Counted from the first letter of the stretch, positions 12,142 to 24,027 are shown. The stretch is 64,000 nt of DNA from Brachionus plicatilis (GCA_010279815.1 QEOQ01000590.1:613149-677148); one strand, 5' to 3'. The notes: generated by a model from the sequence alone, not told the origin. Numbers and translations are program-made.

Positions 12142-15100
12142 CTAACCAAAATGACTTTGTAACGATTCACCCAAAATGTCTTCTAGTTCTTTGATAACAA
12201 ACTGAACCTTGTCTTCGACCTCTTCAACCGGGTCTTCCATTAGCTCGGCCAAAAACGGAACTGTCTCGGACAAAAACGCATTGTAAACATCACCAACCCT
12301 CTTACAAAACATGTTCAACACGTCCAGCGCTGCCAAGCGAACTTGTACCGAATTATGCTTTGTCTTGAGCAACAATTGATAATTAAACTTTCTCAACAGA
12401 CCCTCATCATTAACAACACAATAGGCCAAATTGGCAATGCAAGGACCCAAATGCTTAAGAATATAGCCCTGATACTCATCGAACTCAATCTCGTTTTCAA
12501 TTTGATCAACCAGCGGCTCCATGACAACATTAAATCTCTCCTTATTCACATAACTACGCTGGCTATCATTCAAAAATACATTTGCCAATGTATCCACAAT
12601 GCCATACAGCAGAATATTCTCTTTTTCTTTAACTTGATCAAAAAATTTCTCCTCCACTTTGCTACAATTGAGTTGGTTGAGCAAATCGGCCGCATTTTGC
12701 GTGAACTGAGGCGCAAATATGACAAACAAATTCTTCAACTTGTCCGAAAGGCGCCATGTAATCCTGTAGAATGTAATGAGTCTATCTTTGGGCGGATTGT
12801 TACAAGTGGCCCATTCGTACACTTTGAAAAATATTGGCTTAAACAAGTCCTCGGAAAGCTTGAATGTGAGCTCAACAAAAGCGCCAATTACGAATTCTTC
12901 GTATCTGCTGATCTCTTGGCTCAAAAATGCTTCCAGTGACTGTTTTTTTTTGGACACCTTGGAGCCCCGGCACAGCCTAATGGAAGCCGATCTCAACTCA
13001 AACAGGCTCATGAACATGGACCGCAGCAGTTTCAGATTGGAAATCAAATCTTCGTGGTTGGAATTCTGAATTGCCATGCGCGCTATCTGCATGTAGAACT
13101 CCACATGTTTGATCTTCATTTTGTGTTCGCCATCCTTGGAGTCCATTAGCCCAGCCGATTGTTCTGCGAGTATGGGCGCTAGGAGGCGCAGAGGCACTTG
13201 CTTGGTCAGAGCTAGTCTCAACTGGGTCAATTTGAGCTCAATGTTGGCGGGCGAGCTGCCGGACTCGCTGACTCCAAGTCTCACCAAATGAGACAATGAA
13301 CAAGACAAGTGGACCACCTTTTTGAGAAAGGGACTCAAAAAATTCGACATATTCTGGACTATCTTGAGAACACATGTCACACAGCTTATTGCCAATAGTT
13401 CGTAGTGTTTGAATTTGTTTTCTGATTTTGGGCTTTTGGCGCAAACTTTCCAATTGTAGTCGTCGACAAGGTCTTGGTCAATTGGGCATATTTTTGACTG
13501 GACCAGGTCCAGTATGGCCAGTGTAAATGTCATTATTTGGTTTAGATAGGGCAGTGAGTTTGACTTTAGCTTGAGGCAGACTTCGCCAATGCAGAGCAAA
13601 ACAGATGAGAGCAAATTGGAATTTTGGATCAAGTGGTCATTGATGTACAACTTCAGATCGATTAGGTTGTCGCTCAAAAATTTGAGAACTTTGGCAAAAG
13701 CGAGCGGGTTTTGCTCACCAATTCGCTTGCACAAAAGTTTAATTGAGAAGAGAACAGTTTGGTTGTTGATCTCCACATCAATTGAGCTTGTTTGTTCAGC
13801 TTTGGTCAATTGAATTGAGGATAAAAGATCGTCAATCATTGTGATCATCAGCGTGGTCTCTTCATTGCTGGGCTCATTTTTGCGCAGTTTGTTGTTCAAT
13901 AGACTGAGTGAGCGGCGCCTGATCTGCATCGATTCATGCTTGATTAAATTTTTGATAACTTGGCAAAATTTTTTTGAATCCAGCAAATTGATGAGTCGCT
14001 CCAGAAGATCATAGCTTTTGTTCATCAGGGCTTTGTGGAATTTTTTCACATCCTGGAGCAGTGTTTGGGACTTGGCCGCCTGCTCAAAGTTTCCCACCAC
14101 CTGGCTCAACTTCAATATTAGAAGAAGAATATTTTCGAGCAGCTTTTCAAAGAGGGCCGAGTGCAAGTGCTGATCAAATGTTTTGCTCTCGTAGAAATCG
14201 GCCAATTTGGACACCAGTGTGTCGGACACGAGCAAATCGCTGACAAAGGTGAGCAAATTGTAGGCCAGATACTTCATTTGAAGAAGATTGTAGTTGTCCA
14301 GTTGACACGCCAAATGGGAGTAGATTTTTTTTCTCTCGTCCTTGCTATTTGTTGCCAAATGGGTCGCTAGTGTGAACAAACTGGTCAAGTATTTGGTCAA
14401 AAAGGCCACCAGGAACACACTGGACTGCACTAGTTGCATTGGTTCGAATTGAACGTGCAGCGAAATCATTGAGTTGAGACAGTTTTTGAGCGTGTCGCGC
14501 AGTTTTTTCTCATTCTTGGACACTTCGTCGCTGGACAGACTTCTATTTGCCAACAGTTGCTGCTGTTTGGTTTGAAATTTTTCCAAATTTTGACTAAAAT
14601 CCATGAGATCACTGCTCTGGACCAAATAGTGGTCAATGGCCTGCACTATGGTGATCCAGAGGTAGTCGTTCAGGCCGATTATGCTCATCAGCTGATCGAA
14701 TATGATGGCTTTTCGGTGCGCTGGTATGTGCGGCAGTGCCACTACGAAAGATTGCAGAATTTTGCACACCAGACTGGACACGTATGGCAATTGTTTTTCG
14801 TGTCTTTTGAGCACGTTGACTGTGGACACCAGTCTGTTTGCACCGGTTAGGGTTTCTTGTGGCTGAGGTGCCGAGTTGATCGAGTCCACAATCGCGGGCA
14901 AAATTGATTTTATGATCAAGCTGATTATTTGGAATGAATAGGAGTCGTCTTTGCGTGCCAATTTGTTTCCCACAAAAACGAACATTATCAGAACATGTTC
15001 GAGCACTTTTTCCGGGAAAATTGCCGCTATTTCACTCAAAAGAATCAATATATGCTGTTGGACGTTTAGTCTGTCCTCTGTGTCGCGTTTGGTCTGCAAA

Positions 15101-18100
15101 ATTTGCATCAATAGTTCTATGTTAAATTTGGACTGGTCCAATTTGGACCTATTTTCTAATTTATTTAATCTATAAATTTGTAATAAACTGTTCAAAGAGC
15201 TTATCTCAAAATACAAAAAGTCCTCGTGTTGATCGTGGCCTTGTTCAATTAAAAATGTTGTCTCTATTGACTCCAGAACCAAGAACAAGTAGGGAATTAG
15301 AGCTATAAAATCGTCGGATGCCTCCTGTCCATCTACTTCCATTGAATTTTCCTTTTTGACCAAATTTGACTGAACCAACTCCAAAACAAGTCTCAACGAA
15401 CGCCAATTTATTTGTTTGGCGTTCACATTGTCTGAATGAAGTTGTTTTTTCATTTCCTTGGTCGTGGTCACCTCGCTTTTTTGTATTTCCAAATTGGCTT
15501 TGGTGTTCAGCAAGTAGACTAAATGGTTTGCGGACAGGTCAAAATTTATCAGCGACATTTTAATCTGTTCCAAATATTCCGTGTTTTGTTGAATTTCCGG
15601 CCCAGTTTTTAGACTTTCTTCCACTGGCTTAGATGAATTGAACAACCACGAGTCGAACAAACAGCTCATAAACTCAAATTGTTTTTTGGCATCTAGCAAT
15701 TTAAAAAATTCAACATGCTGCCCAAGTTTGGACACCAACACCATCTTAAAACACCTGACAAAACCAGCGGATGCGTCCAAATTTTTGTTGTTCAAATAGC
15801 CTATCAAGTAATCGAAGCATTTGTCATTTTGATTGAAAAAATTTGCCGATTTGGCCGTCAAAATAAATTCACTTGATACAACATTGATTATTTTTTTGTT
15901 ATTTTCCACCAGATCGGCATCTTTGGAACAGACCAAGGCATCGGATTCAGTCAATAGTTGCACCAATATTTGAAATAGCACATTTAACAATTTAACTTTG
16001 TGGTCCTCTTTCACATTTTTGCACAAATCCAAAATCATGTGCTTAAATTTGACCAATATGTGACATTCAGAATCGGATTCCGAGTCTCTGGCTGAGCTAA
16101 ATTGAGCGAACAAATGCGTGTTTTTTAGCTTGTTTACAGACAGCTCTAGGTTTTTGTGCACCAAGTCAACAAATTGGCAATCGGATGCAAAAATTTTGTT
16201 CAACGATTTTGTGCGAACATAATCGGCACCATCTATTTCAATTTCTTGTCTGTGCTTGAGCAATTTTTTCAGCCAACTTTTCCATGCACAACTTTCATCT
16301 AGACCCTTGCACAGTTCGTCCAACAAGAGCAAAGTTTTTTGCCGAAGTCTTGGGTCCTGGCTTGTCAAGGTCCAAGTCAAAACTAACACATACGAGTCCA
16401 GTAATTTGTGGTCGATTTTTTTGCTAAAATTAATAAAATCGTTTAGGTGCTGATTTAGCAGAGTGACTGTTTGGACACGACACGGGCTCTCTGTGAGCAA
16501 AAATTTGAACACAAATTGGTAAAATGAGCCTGTTGTGGGCATTTGGCTGGTTCCATTGGCAGATTTTGTTGGCGTATGGGTTGGTGTGTGACTGATATGT
16601 GAAGAAAAACAACTTGAAGTGATGAATTTGTCCACTATTGGTGAAAATATGCTCGCTCTTGATTCCAATTCTTCACACAAATGCAAGTACAGTCTGACAA
16701 AAACATTTTCGATCTCAATTTTTGAGTTTGTGTTGACAAAATTTGAAATTTGAGTTGAAATCGATTTGAAAAGTTGGCTATACATCAATGCAAGAGTGGT
16801 AAAATTTTTAATTGAACTCTTGCTGATTACTTTGAGGTACTCGACCAGAGTGACATGTTTAGACTTGGGCTCCGAGTTCAGCACTTCGGCCTTGGATTTT
16901 TTTACATTTATGAATTTTGTAAAATATTTTAACAAATTTAGAGCAATGTTCAAAAAGTATTGTGAATTTTGAAAGAAAAGACACTGAGTGGCGAGCCGAG
17001 TTGAAATTTCAAAAGCGTAAAAGTCGACCAAACTCAATCCGGTCTTTGTTCCGGAGGTCAATGAGCAGCTCAATTGGTCAAAACACTCTGGTTGATTGAC
17101 ACAATTATTTTCTTTGCTGACCAAAAGATGTTTCACTGACAATTGTAAAAATGTCTCAAAATTTTCATTGACAAGCTCGTCATGGTCCGGATACAATTTG
17201 GTCACAGTGATGGACGAGGTAACCGAATAGAATTTTTTTGTGATCGGAGTGACCGAAGGCTCCGCTTGGACTTGGGACTGTAACTTTTTGTAATATTGCG
17301 TTGTTTTTATGTCATCGATTAGCTTTGGACTGTTGAGTTGGAACAAGTTGGCTGAAACGTTTAGAAAAAGATTAAAAAAATTTTTTTCCGGATACAATTT
17401 AAACATTTCGTTAAAATACAAATCGATTAGTATTGACCTGCAAGTGGACCATTGCGATGCCATGTCTTCTAAATTTTGTTTTGTCTCCTCATTGATTTCA
17501 TCTTGGTCAAGAGTTCTTGGATAAATTCGATTAGTGAAAATTTTTAGTAGAAATTCCTCGTTATTTACCAAAGTCTCGAGAGGAAAATAGTTGAGCAAGA
17601 GAGCGCCAAAGTTCAATATTTCTCGGTAAACTTTGCTCGAACTTTCGCCTCTGAATTTCACCTCTATTTGGCTTTTGACAAACTCAGGCTCCAGCTTAGG
17701 ATCACTGGACACAAGCTTGAGCAAATGGGCCATTCCACTTGCTCTCACATTCTCATTTTGATGGTTCAAGCTCAACAGTAAACTCAAATCGCTCTCTATT
17801 TCGTGGTATTTAAAAACTGACTTGAGCGTCAAACTTTTAAATTTAGTTGACAAAAAATTTAAAAATTTCGACCTGGTCGGCTTGTCCAAATTGAGCAGAA
17901 ATTTGTTCAATACCGAGTCGAACTGAATCGGATACTTGGTCTCAAATTTTTTGATCAAATCGATCAGATGGTAGTCAATCAGCAAGTTTGACATGGCTGT
18001 TTGGCTAATGACACTCTTGCTGAACAATTGTTCTATCAAAGATTCAACTAGACTTGGCATACGGTTCAAATTGAGCAAGGAGCACAGACCGGACAGGCAC

Positions 18101-19410
18101 TTGTAGAAGCCATTTGAGTCGTTTTGCCTAATTTCGTCCACATCAGCCTCGTTCGAGTCCAAATCAATTGTCAAATTCAAGTTGGTCTTGGCATCTTCTT
18201 CCAATAACTCGAACAAAAGCCTGCTGGTGAAACATTTGAGGAATTTGTCGACGCAGTAGTTCTGGTTCAAGTCATCGATGGTAGAGAGCAGCATTGCCAA
18301 CATTTTTGGTTGGGAAAAATTTTTTACAAGTTTTTTTAGAAAATTTTTATTCATCAAGCTTGAATTAGACGGCTCGTATTGGGACTGGGTGATCAGACAA
18401 ATTGACAAAATGGCACTTTTCAAACAGTCAAGTCCTTCTGCAGATAAGTCACTGTCTCGGAGCAGAGAGAGACCTTTGGTCAGAGCAAACAATGTCTTGT
18501 TGACGGCTTCTGTGGTAAATCGAAATTTTTCGAACAAAAAAGAAGCAACCAAATAGGATGTTTGTTTGTACGGCACAAAAGTCGATTTGAATCCGGCAAA
18601 AAGAAGAGGCAATAGCTGAGCAAAAAATGATTCTTCGATTTTGTTCGAATTTTTGCCGCGAGAGCAATCGGACAAATTTTTGACAGACTGAAGCAGGGTT
18701 TTGCACATAAAACTGAGCGTGAAATTCAGGTTTTTGTTCCAGTGCTTTTTCTGGGTCTCGGATTGAAGAGAGTCGTCATCGGCAAAAATGCTGATCGCCT
18801 CGTTTAGATAGTCAATTAAAAAATTGAAAAATGACAGATCGCTGAAAACATGCGTGGCCAAAGAGGACGATGCCACTTGGACACCGTGTTTTTGGTTTTC
18901 TTCCAACCAGGACCACAATTTTGCATCCGAGCTCTTGAAATCTATCAATTGAAGAGCGCGCACAAAAAAGTTGGTCTCATGGTACGGCAAAATGCACATG
19001 AAAAGATCATTTATGTTGTAGATGTGAACTTGGTAGCGGTAGACCAACCATTCAAGAGTCTTATGAGCTGGCTTGAGCATAAAATATGGTGAAAGGTGAA
19101 TGAGGAAGCGACGGATCTCTTTGTTCAGCTGTTCATTTACTTGTTTGGTCTGGATGCCACGCTCGAATGATAAACTGGTCGAGTTGAACAGTGTCAACTC
19201 GAAAGATTCAAATGTTTCGTGATCAATGGCCTTTAGTTGTTCGAGGCCGTTTGTTGCGATCGAAAAAACTGCTTCGGAGTCAAGATTAGCGGCCTCTTTT
19301 GGGTCATAGAGAAACGAAACTCGACGATTGTCGTTTATGGAGTTCAGCACATTCGTTTGGGGAACTTGGAGGCGTTTAAGCTGCTCACTTAAACTTGTTA
19401 CTTTGGGCAT
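12142..19410 (-). CDS. HEATR1: HEATR1 / UTP10 U3 snoRNP scaffold
   Basis: Single uninterrupted reading frame of 2422 residues (human HEATR1 about 2144). HEATR1/UTP10 is a large alpha-solenoid of the t-UTP/UTPA part of the nucleolar small-subunit processome, needed for pre-rRNA transcription and early 18S processing. The N terminus MPKVTSLSEQLKRLQVP with the following SFLYDPKEAA is characteristic. The body is helical repeat throughout. Near residue 2198 lies the BP28CT-type signature (FKVYEWATCNNPPKDRLITF, then KNLFVIFAPQFTQNAADLL), followed by HEAT-like helices with VQVRLAALDVL close to the end. The start is the first ATG of the frame, next to an A/T-rich leader. The GC content is visibly higher than in flanking DNA. 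Unusually for this window the gene has no intron in 7.3 kb. Several longish antisense frames inside it are shadows. Confidence 0.95.
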   Translation of the reverse strand: MPKVTSLSEQLKRLQVPQTNVLNSINDNRRVSFLYDPKEAANLDSEAVFSIATNGLEQLKAIDHETFESFELTLFNSTSLSFERGIQTKQVNEQLNKEIRRFLIHLSPYFMLKPAHKTLEWLVYRYQVHIYNINDLFMCILPYHETNFFVRALQLIDFKSSDAKLWSWLEENQKHGVQVASSSLATHVFSDLSFFNFLIDYLNEAISIFADDDSLQSETQKKHWNKNLNFTLSFMCKTLLQSVKNLSDCSRGKNSNKIEESFFAQLLPLLFAGFKSTFVPYKQTSYLVASFLFEKFRFTTEAVNKTLFALTKGLSLLRDSDLSAEGLDCLKSAILSICLITQSQYEPSNSSLMNKNFLKKLVKNFSQPKMLAMLLSTIDDLNQNYCVDKFLKCFTSRLLFELLEEDAKTNLNLTIDLDSNEADVDEIRQNDSNGFYKCLSGLCSLLNLNRMPSLVESLIEQLFSKSVISQTAMSNLLIDYHLIDLIKKFETKYPIQFDSVLNKFLLNLDKPTRSKFLNFLSTKFKSLTLKSVFKYHEIESDLSLLLSLNHQNENVRASGMAHLLKLVSSDPKLEPEFVKSQIEVKFRGESSSKVYREILNFGALLLNYFPLETLVNNEEFLLKIFTNRIYPRTLDQDEINEETKQNLEDMASQWSTCRSILIDLYFNEMFKLYPEKNFFNLFLNVSANLFQLNSPKLIDDIKTTQYYKKLQSQVQAEPSVTPITKKFYSVTSSITVTKLYPDHDELVNENFETFLQLSVKHLLVSKENNCVNQPECFDQLSCSLTSGTKTGLSLVDFYAFEISTRLATQCLFFQNSQYFLNIALNLLKYFTKFINVKKSKAEVLNSEPKSKHVTLVEYLKVISKSSIKNFTTLALMYSQLFKSISTQISNFVNTNSKIEIENVFVRLYLHLCEELESRASIFSPIVDKFITSSCFSSHISHTPTHTPTKSANGTSQMPTTGSFYQFVFKFLLTESPCRVQTVTLLNQHLNDFINFSKKIDHKLLDSYVLVLTWTLTSQDPRLRQKTLLLLDELCKGLDESCAWKSWLKKLLKHRQEIEIDGADYVRTKSLNKIFASDCQFVDLVHKNLELSVNKLKNTHLFAQFSSARDSESDSECHILVKFKHMILDLCKNVKEDHKVKLLNVLFQILVQLLTESDALVCSKDADLVENNKKIINVVSSEFILTAKSANFFNQNDKCFDYLIGYLNNKNLDASAGFVRCFKMVLVSKLGQHVEFFKLLDAKKQFEFMSCLFDSWLFNSSKPVEESLKTGPEIQQNTEYLEQIKMSLINFDLSANHLVYLLNTKANLEIQKSEVTTTKEMKKQLHSDNVNAKQINWRSLRLVLELVQSNLVKKENSMEVDGQEASDDFIALIPYLFLVLESIETTFLIEQGHDQHEDFLYFEISSLNSLLQIYRLNKLENRSKLDQSKFNIELLMQILQTKRDTEDRLNVQQHILILLSEIAAIFPEKVLEHVLIMFVFVGNKLARKDDSYSFQIISLIIKSILPAIVDSINSAPQPQETLTGANRLVSTVNVLKRHEKQLPYVSSLVCKILQSFVVALPHIPAHRKAIIFDQLMSIIGLNDYLWITIVQAIDHYLVQSSDLMDFSQNLEKFQTKQQQLLANRSLSSDEVSKNEKKLRDTLKNCLNSMISLHVQFEPMQLVQSSVFLVAFLTKYLTSLFTLATHLATNSKDERKKIYSHLACQLDNYNLLQMKYLAYNLLTFVSDLLVSDTLVSKLADFYESKTFDQHLHSALFEKLLENILLLILKLSQVVGNFEQAAKSQTLLQDVKKFHKALMNKSYDLLERLINLLDSKKFCQVIKNLIKHESMQIRRRSLSLLNNKLRKNEPSNEETTLMITMIDDLLSSIQLTKAEQTSSIDVEINNQTVLFSIKLLCKRIGEQNPLAFAKVLKFLSDNLIDLKLYINDHLIQNSNLLSSVLLCIGEVCLKLKSNSLPYLNQIMTFTLAILDLVQSKICPIDQDLVDDYNWKVCAKSPKSENKFKHYELLAISCVTCVLKIVQNMSNFLSPFLKKVVHLSCSLSHLVRLGVSESGSSPANIELKLTQLRLALTKQVPLRLLAPILAEQSAGLMDSKDGEHKMKIKHVEFYMQIARMAIQNSNHEDLISNLKLLRSMFMSLFELRSASIRLCRGSKVSKKKQSLEAFLSQEISRYEEFVIGAFVELTFKLSEDLFKPIFFKVYEWATCNNPPKDRLITFYRITWRLSDKLKNLFVIFAPQFTQNAADLLNQLNCSKVEEKFFDQVKEKENILLYGIVDTLANVFLNDSQRSYVNKERFNVVMEPLVDQIENEIEFDEYQGYILKHLGPCIANLAYCVVNDEGLLRKFNYQLLLKTKHNSVQVRLAALDVLNMFCKRVGDVYNAFLSETVPFLAELMEDPVEEVEDKVQFVIKELEDILGESLQSHFG

Positions 19411-21461
19411 TTTTTTTGTTGTTATTTTTTAATTAAATTAAAATATTATCTTTTAAAAAAGAATAAATAGAAAACATTTTTTAAATTAATTAATAGGATT
19501 TGTTGATTTTGTCAATTTAAATAATATTTTTTAAAGAAAAACAAAGTTTGTATCAAATTGCCTTAAAAATTCCCATTTAAAAAATAAAGATTTCAGCACA
19601 TGTTTTTTAGTGAAAAAATTCGAATGCAAGTTAGAATTAAAAATTTTAGATTAACATTTTAAATTTTAATAGATTTCAAAATAAATATAACTTAAGGTGA
19701 GTAAAAAAAAAGCCAACAAAAAAATAGGAAAATTAGCAAAATGTATATTTAAATTCTTTAATTCTTAATTTTGTAAACACATGAAAAGAAGAATAGTCGA
19801 TTAAATAAAAATTTTAAAAGATACTAATGATCTAGAAACTGTTAAGTTGGTAAATGGAATCAGATATTTTGAAAGAACAAAATTCAAATTTAAGGTGTCG
19901 GGCAAAGATGGTTACAAGAAAGCTTATTAAAAATTGTCTTAAATTTATTACAAATAGGATTTTAAAAGTCAATTAAAAATTTATCTAAATTTTTAAATTT
20001 ATATAATTATGTTTTGAAAGTACCAAAAAAATGTATTTTCATTCTTTGTAGTCTTAACAAAATAAAGAAAAGTAATTTTAAATGGATAATTCATAGAAAA
20101 TATCTTGTATTAAAAATTTAAAAACATTCATTATCTGTTTTTTTATTTTTTTTTTATTTGTTAAACTATCACGTTCTTTTTTATCAAAAAACGGACAATA
20201 AAAAGAAAAAAACAGATCCGCGTTTTTTCTTTAGATACTGATTTTTCTGTTAGTTCATAATTTCTCAAACTGATATATTTCCCAGCAGGAAAATTTTTTA
20301 AAACCTTTAAGGTGTTTTCTGGTGTATTTTTAATACTACTAAATTGTTTTGAATGTGAAAAAAGTCTTAAAAGTGAAATTTAGATGAATGAAACTGAATG
20401 AAATTCAATCTCTGTGATAATTCTGCAAACTAATTAAAACAATATACAGTTTCAGATTTTTTTTTTATTAACACTTTTTAATTTATTTAAAGTACCTTTG
20501 AATCAAAAATTACTCTAAACTTCATCTTTTATTGAAGAATATTTAAAAATTATTTTACTTTTTAATTATTTTAATCTAAATAATAAATATTTTATTAATA
20601 TTTATCTAATTGGGTCTATAATAATGGGTGACTAGATGGTATGACAAAGGTTGGAGACCTTATTTTCGAAGGGGTAATATGTGTTCAGAAATTGATCAGC
20701 TATTTTTGTCTGTTCACTTAAAAACAGCATTTTTTTCTTAATTTGTAAAAGATTTTAATATCAAATAAAAGAGGTGTTAATCGATCTTTTAAGCTCTAGC
20801 CTTTTGATTAAACTTGAAATTGAAAAAATATTGAAATTTTTAATTTTTTTAGAATTTTTTTTTTCCAATTTCAAACGCAAATGCAGAACGGTCTTTTTCT
20901 GTCTTAAAGAAGGATTAAAATTTTTTTAGAGAAATTCGATATTGTAAATGTTGATAAAATTTAAGAACTTTTTCTGAAAAGTAAAAATAGAAGATCAAAT
21001 TTTTGTTTAAAATATTTATATCCGTTTAAAATATATAATTAATTACTGAATTGTATATATTTATTAATAAAATAATTCTTATTATTTTTGTAATGATTCA
21101 ACACTCCGGCTAACTCTACCCCCTCACACACGATGCTAACTCTCGATCTGGGATAAAATGCTGGTCCCACCATTTTGAAAATCCTGGTTGCGCCACTGCA
21201 TAGATGTATTCAATTATATCCATAAGTTTTCTCTCTTTTGACGAATTTTGCTTAAGCATTCTAAGAATCTGGGAAGTCATTATTTTATCAAGAAGTTAAG
21301 TTATTATGATTTTAGATTAGTAAATGAGATATTAAAATATATATTGAAATAATTTTATTTTAAATATAAATAACAATAAATATGAAAAGTCTAAAAGTCA
21401 AATACTTAAGCTCAATTTAAAAAAAATGTTAAAAAAGTCAAACATCTTAAAAATACCATTT
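19411..21461. other. Intergenic spacer between HEATR1 and CYHR1
   Basis: AT-rich, about 2 kb. No gene seen. Contains the HEATR1 promoter side and a GC-richer transposon relic near 21096-21198. Confidence 0.5.
21096..21198 (-). mobile_element. hAT-like element end, solitary
   Basis: Read on the minus strand, the block begins CAGTGGCGCAACCAGG, the kind of terminus seen in hAT-type DNA transposons and their MITEs. GC-richer sequence unlike its surroundings follows. I could not find the matching inverted end, so this is a truncated copy. Confidence 0.4.
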
Positions 21462-24027
21462 TTATGGCTGAAACATGAAAAATCTAAAATTAATGGTCTT
21501 TGATGCGAGCAGTTTGTTGCAATCAGTTGCTTTTATGCTAAGTTTGATAAAATCAGTCTCCGTTTTGGCTTGATTAAACTCGAATGTATGAACACGAGGA
21601 TTGATTGGAACCTCGCCGAATGGACCTTTGAGGGCACAAAACGAAATTTGGAAACTTGAATGTGAGTTGGTAAGTTTTGATTTTAGAATTAATTGAAAAC
21701 TGATGTATCTGTCAAGGGTCAAATTTGGATTTTTTTGATTGTCATTTACTCGAGCTTTGAGAACCCATTGATGGAAAAAAGCATTAAATCGGTTAGTTTC
21801 AAAATACAGTTTCGGAGTAATTTCATCAGTTTTATATTGTTTAAATTGTAAATCTTAAAAAAAAAGTATTTTTTTTTTAAATTTGGCATATTTCTTTTTT
21901 TAAAACTTTGAAAAATATGTTAAATTTTTTATCTAGATAATTTTTTGCAAAAAATTTTTGGAACAAAATATTTTTTCAATTTTTTTCTTAAATCATTAGT
22001 TAATCACTAGATATATCAGTTGGAAAAATTTGAAAAAATTAAATATCTTCAGATTCAATTGCTAAAAAATGACTCGAGAAATCTAAGTTATGTTTTAAGG
22101 AATAATGGGAATCTAATTGAACCAAAGTACACTTGAAAATTTTTTAAACATAAGATCTAGCCATTAAAAATTTAATGAATACCTAAATCAGTATATGCGA
22201 TGTTTAAAAAAAATTGAAAACAAAAATAAAAATTCTATTCGTTTTCTTTTTCTTTTCTTTTTTAAAAAAATATCTCTATTTTTTAAAAATTAAATGCCTT
22301 ATTTAATTATTTTGTTATAACATTTATTTATATTTTTTTTTAGTATGAACTATGAAAATTTAGCTAAACTTTGCTCCGTTCCAAACTACCAGGTTATAAC
22401 CCAAACTATATTTTGGTATTGTGAATTTCATATACAAATTGAACAAAAATCCTTCATTTTTTAATAAATTAAAATTAAAGTTAATAAAAAATATTAGAAA
22501 AATTACTGCAACATAGTGCAACATACTTTGTTGCACCTTTTTTACCTAAAATAATTTTTCTTATGTAAAAAATGACAAAAAATAAAGAATCAATAAAATT
22601 AAAAAAGATTATTGATTTGATTTACTAAAAAAAAAGAAAAAAAAATTTCATTTTAAGTAAAAAAGGTGCAACAAAGTATGTAGCACTTTGTTGCAGTATT
22701 TTTTCTGGTACTTTTCATTTAATTTAATTTAAATAAATTAAAAAATGAAGAATTTTTGTTCTATTTGTATTTGAAATTCACAAAACCCTATATTTTTAAT
22801 ATCAATAATAGCTGATCCAGTGTCGAAAAAAAATCAAAGAAGAAAAAATATTTGTGTATTTTCACTCAAAATTAATTAACTGTTTTGTGATCAAGAGATA
22901 ATTGTTGAAGTTTTTTTTATTTAAATTTCAATTTTAAATAATATCAACTTATTTTTTACAGATTTTAATAAAAATTGAAATTTTTATTTGCAATTAAAAC
23001 TTAATTTTTAAAAATTTGTCTTAAATTATTTTGAATAAATGGAGTGTAAATCTGTCTTTTATAGACAGGACACTGGTCAGTGGATAAACCTTGTGGCTTG
23101 AATAAAAGATAATAATTAGACCTAAAGATGTTTCATTTTGATCAAAGAGAACAGTATTAATCAAATTTAAAAAAAATTAATTACCATTGAAGCAGACTTT
23201 TTCATAAGATAAAAAATTAGCAAGTTGATTGAGAGCAATCTGTTCTTGCTGACACTTTGAATTATTTTCCTGTAAAAATCCCATAATCTCCTTAGCAGGT
23301 TTAGTTGGATGGACACACTCTGCACAGTGAGAGTCCAACTCATGAAATGGTCCTTCCCAGTTGCATCCAATTTGACCAAATTTGCATTTAGTTGGTCGTT
23401 CCATGCATTCCTCTTTTTGGTGAATATCTAGCAAGTTTCTCGGGTACATCACATCGCAGTGCAAGCAATTTGCTGGAAGTTCAGACACTGTTTTCTCTAC
23501 AGCTAAATTACGGCAACACGTTTGCTTGCTTATTTCGCATCTGCAGTTCGGACAAGTTGCCTGTTCGTCTTTGAGACGTGCATCGGCAAGCAAATGAGCA
23601 AAACAGCCCGCGCACATCAGATGACCATTTGAACACTTTTGAAAATTTCTTTTTTTTTAAAAAGAAAATGAGGACATAAAAAAGAAAGGTCTCTAACTTG
23701 GTAAATTGAAGCTTGAGGGAGATCAAGACAAACAGTACAGCAAAGTATTCCGCCTATGCGGTCCTCTAGCTTCTTAGTAGTGTAAAAATGGCCAGACGTG
23801 GCAAAGTGGGCACTATTTTTATTCAATTGGTCGTCTATTTCTGATTTTTCGAGCTTAACTTTTTTGAACTGGGGCTCTTCACTGGACGCACTGCTGGTAG
23901 AGGGATTGGTCACTTCAGCGTTCATGCTCTGAGCTAAACGGGTCGATTCTATCAAATTTTGAGATTGAGCTAAGAGTCTAGAATCATAAGTATTAAAGTT
24001 ATCTGAAGTTGTGATAGAACAATTCAT
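21462..24027 (-). CDS. CYHR1: Cysteine/histidine-rich protein 1 (ZTRAF1 type)
   Basis: Three exons on the minus strand: 24027-23698, 23635-23185, 21853-21462. Phases agree and give 390 residues. After a Ser-rich N terminus, residues 96-143 form a RING-like zinc module (CCTVC, CSNGHLMCAGC, CPNCRC). A second Cys/His cluster of TRAF zinc-finger type follows (CLHCDVMYPRN, HQKEECMERPTKC, CKFGQIGCNW, HCAEC). The C-terminal exon carries a TRAF/SIAH-like beta domain with FETNRFNAFFHQWVLKARV and a KLLASKTINFR ending typical of CYHR1/ZTRAF1. The vertebrate protein is poorly understood (galectin-3 partner, perinuclear location). The RING-like module suggests ubiquitin-related work, but catalytic activity is not shown. 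Intron 2 (1.33 kb) is enlarged by a MITE. Confidence 0.88.
22415..22788. mobile_element. MITE family 1, copy in CYHR1 intron 2
   Basis: 374-bp fold-back element with termini GGTATTGTGAATTTC and (complement of the right end) GGGTTTTGTGAATTTC. Both arms carry TGCAACA...AGTATGT/ACATACTTTGTTGCACC motifs. It is flanked by an exact 8-bp duplication TATATTTT (22407-22414 and 22789-22796). There is no coding capacity. A second copy lies at 58357-58740. Confidence 0.85.

Noticed and set aside
12343..19092. Many plus-strand open frames of 60-198 residues
   Set aside because: All lie antisense to the single HEATR1 frame and have no family resemblance; they are composition shadows.
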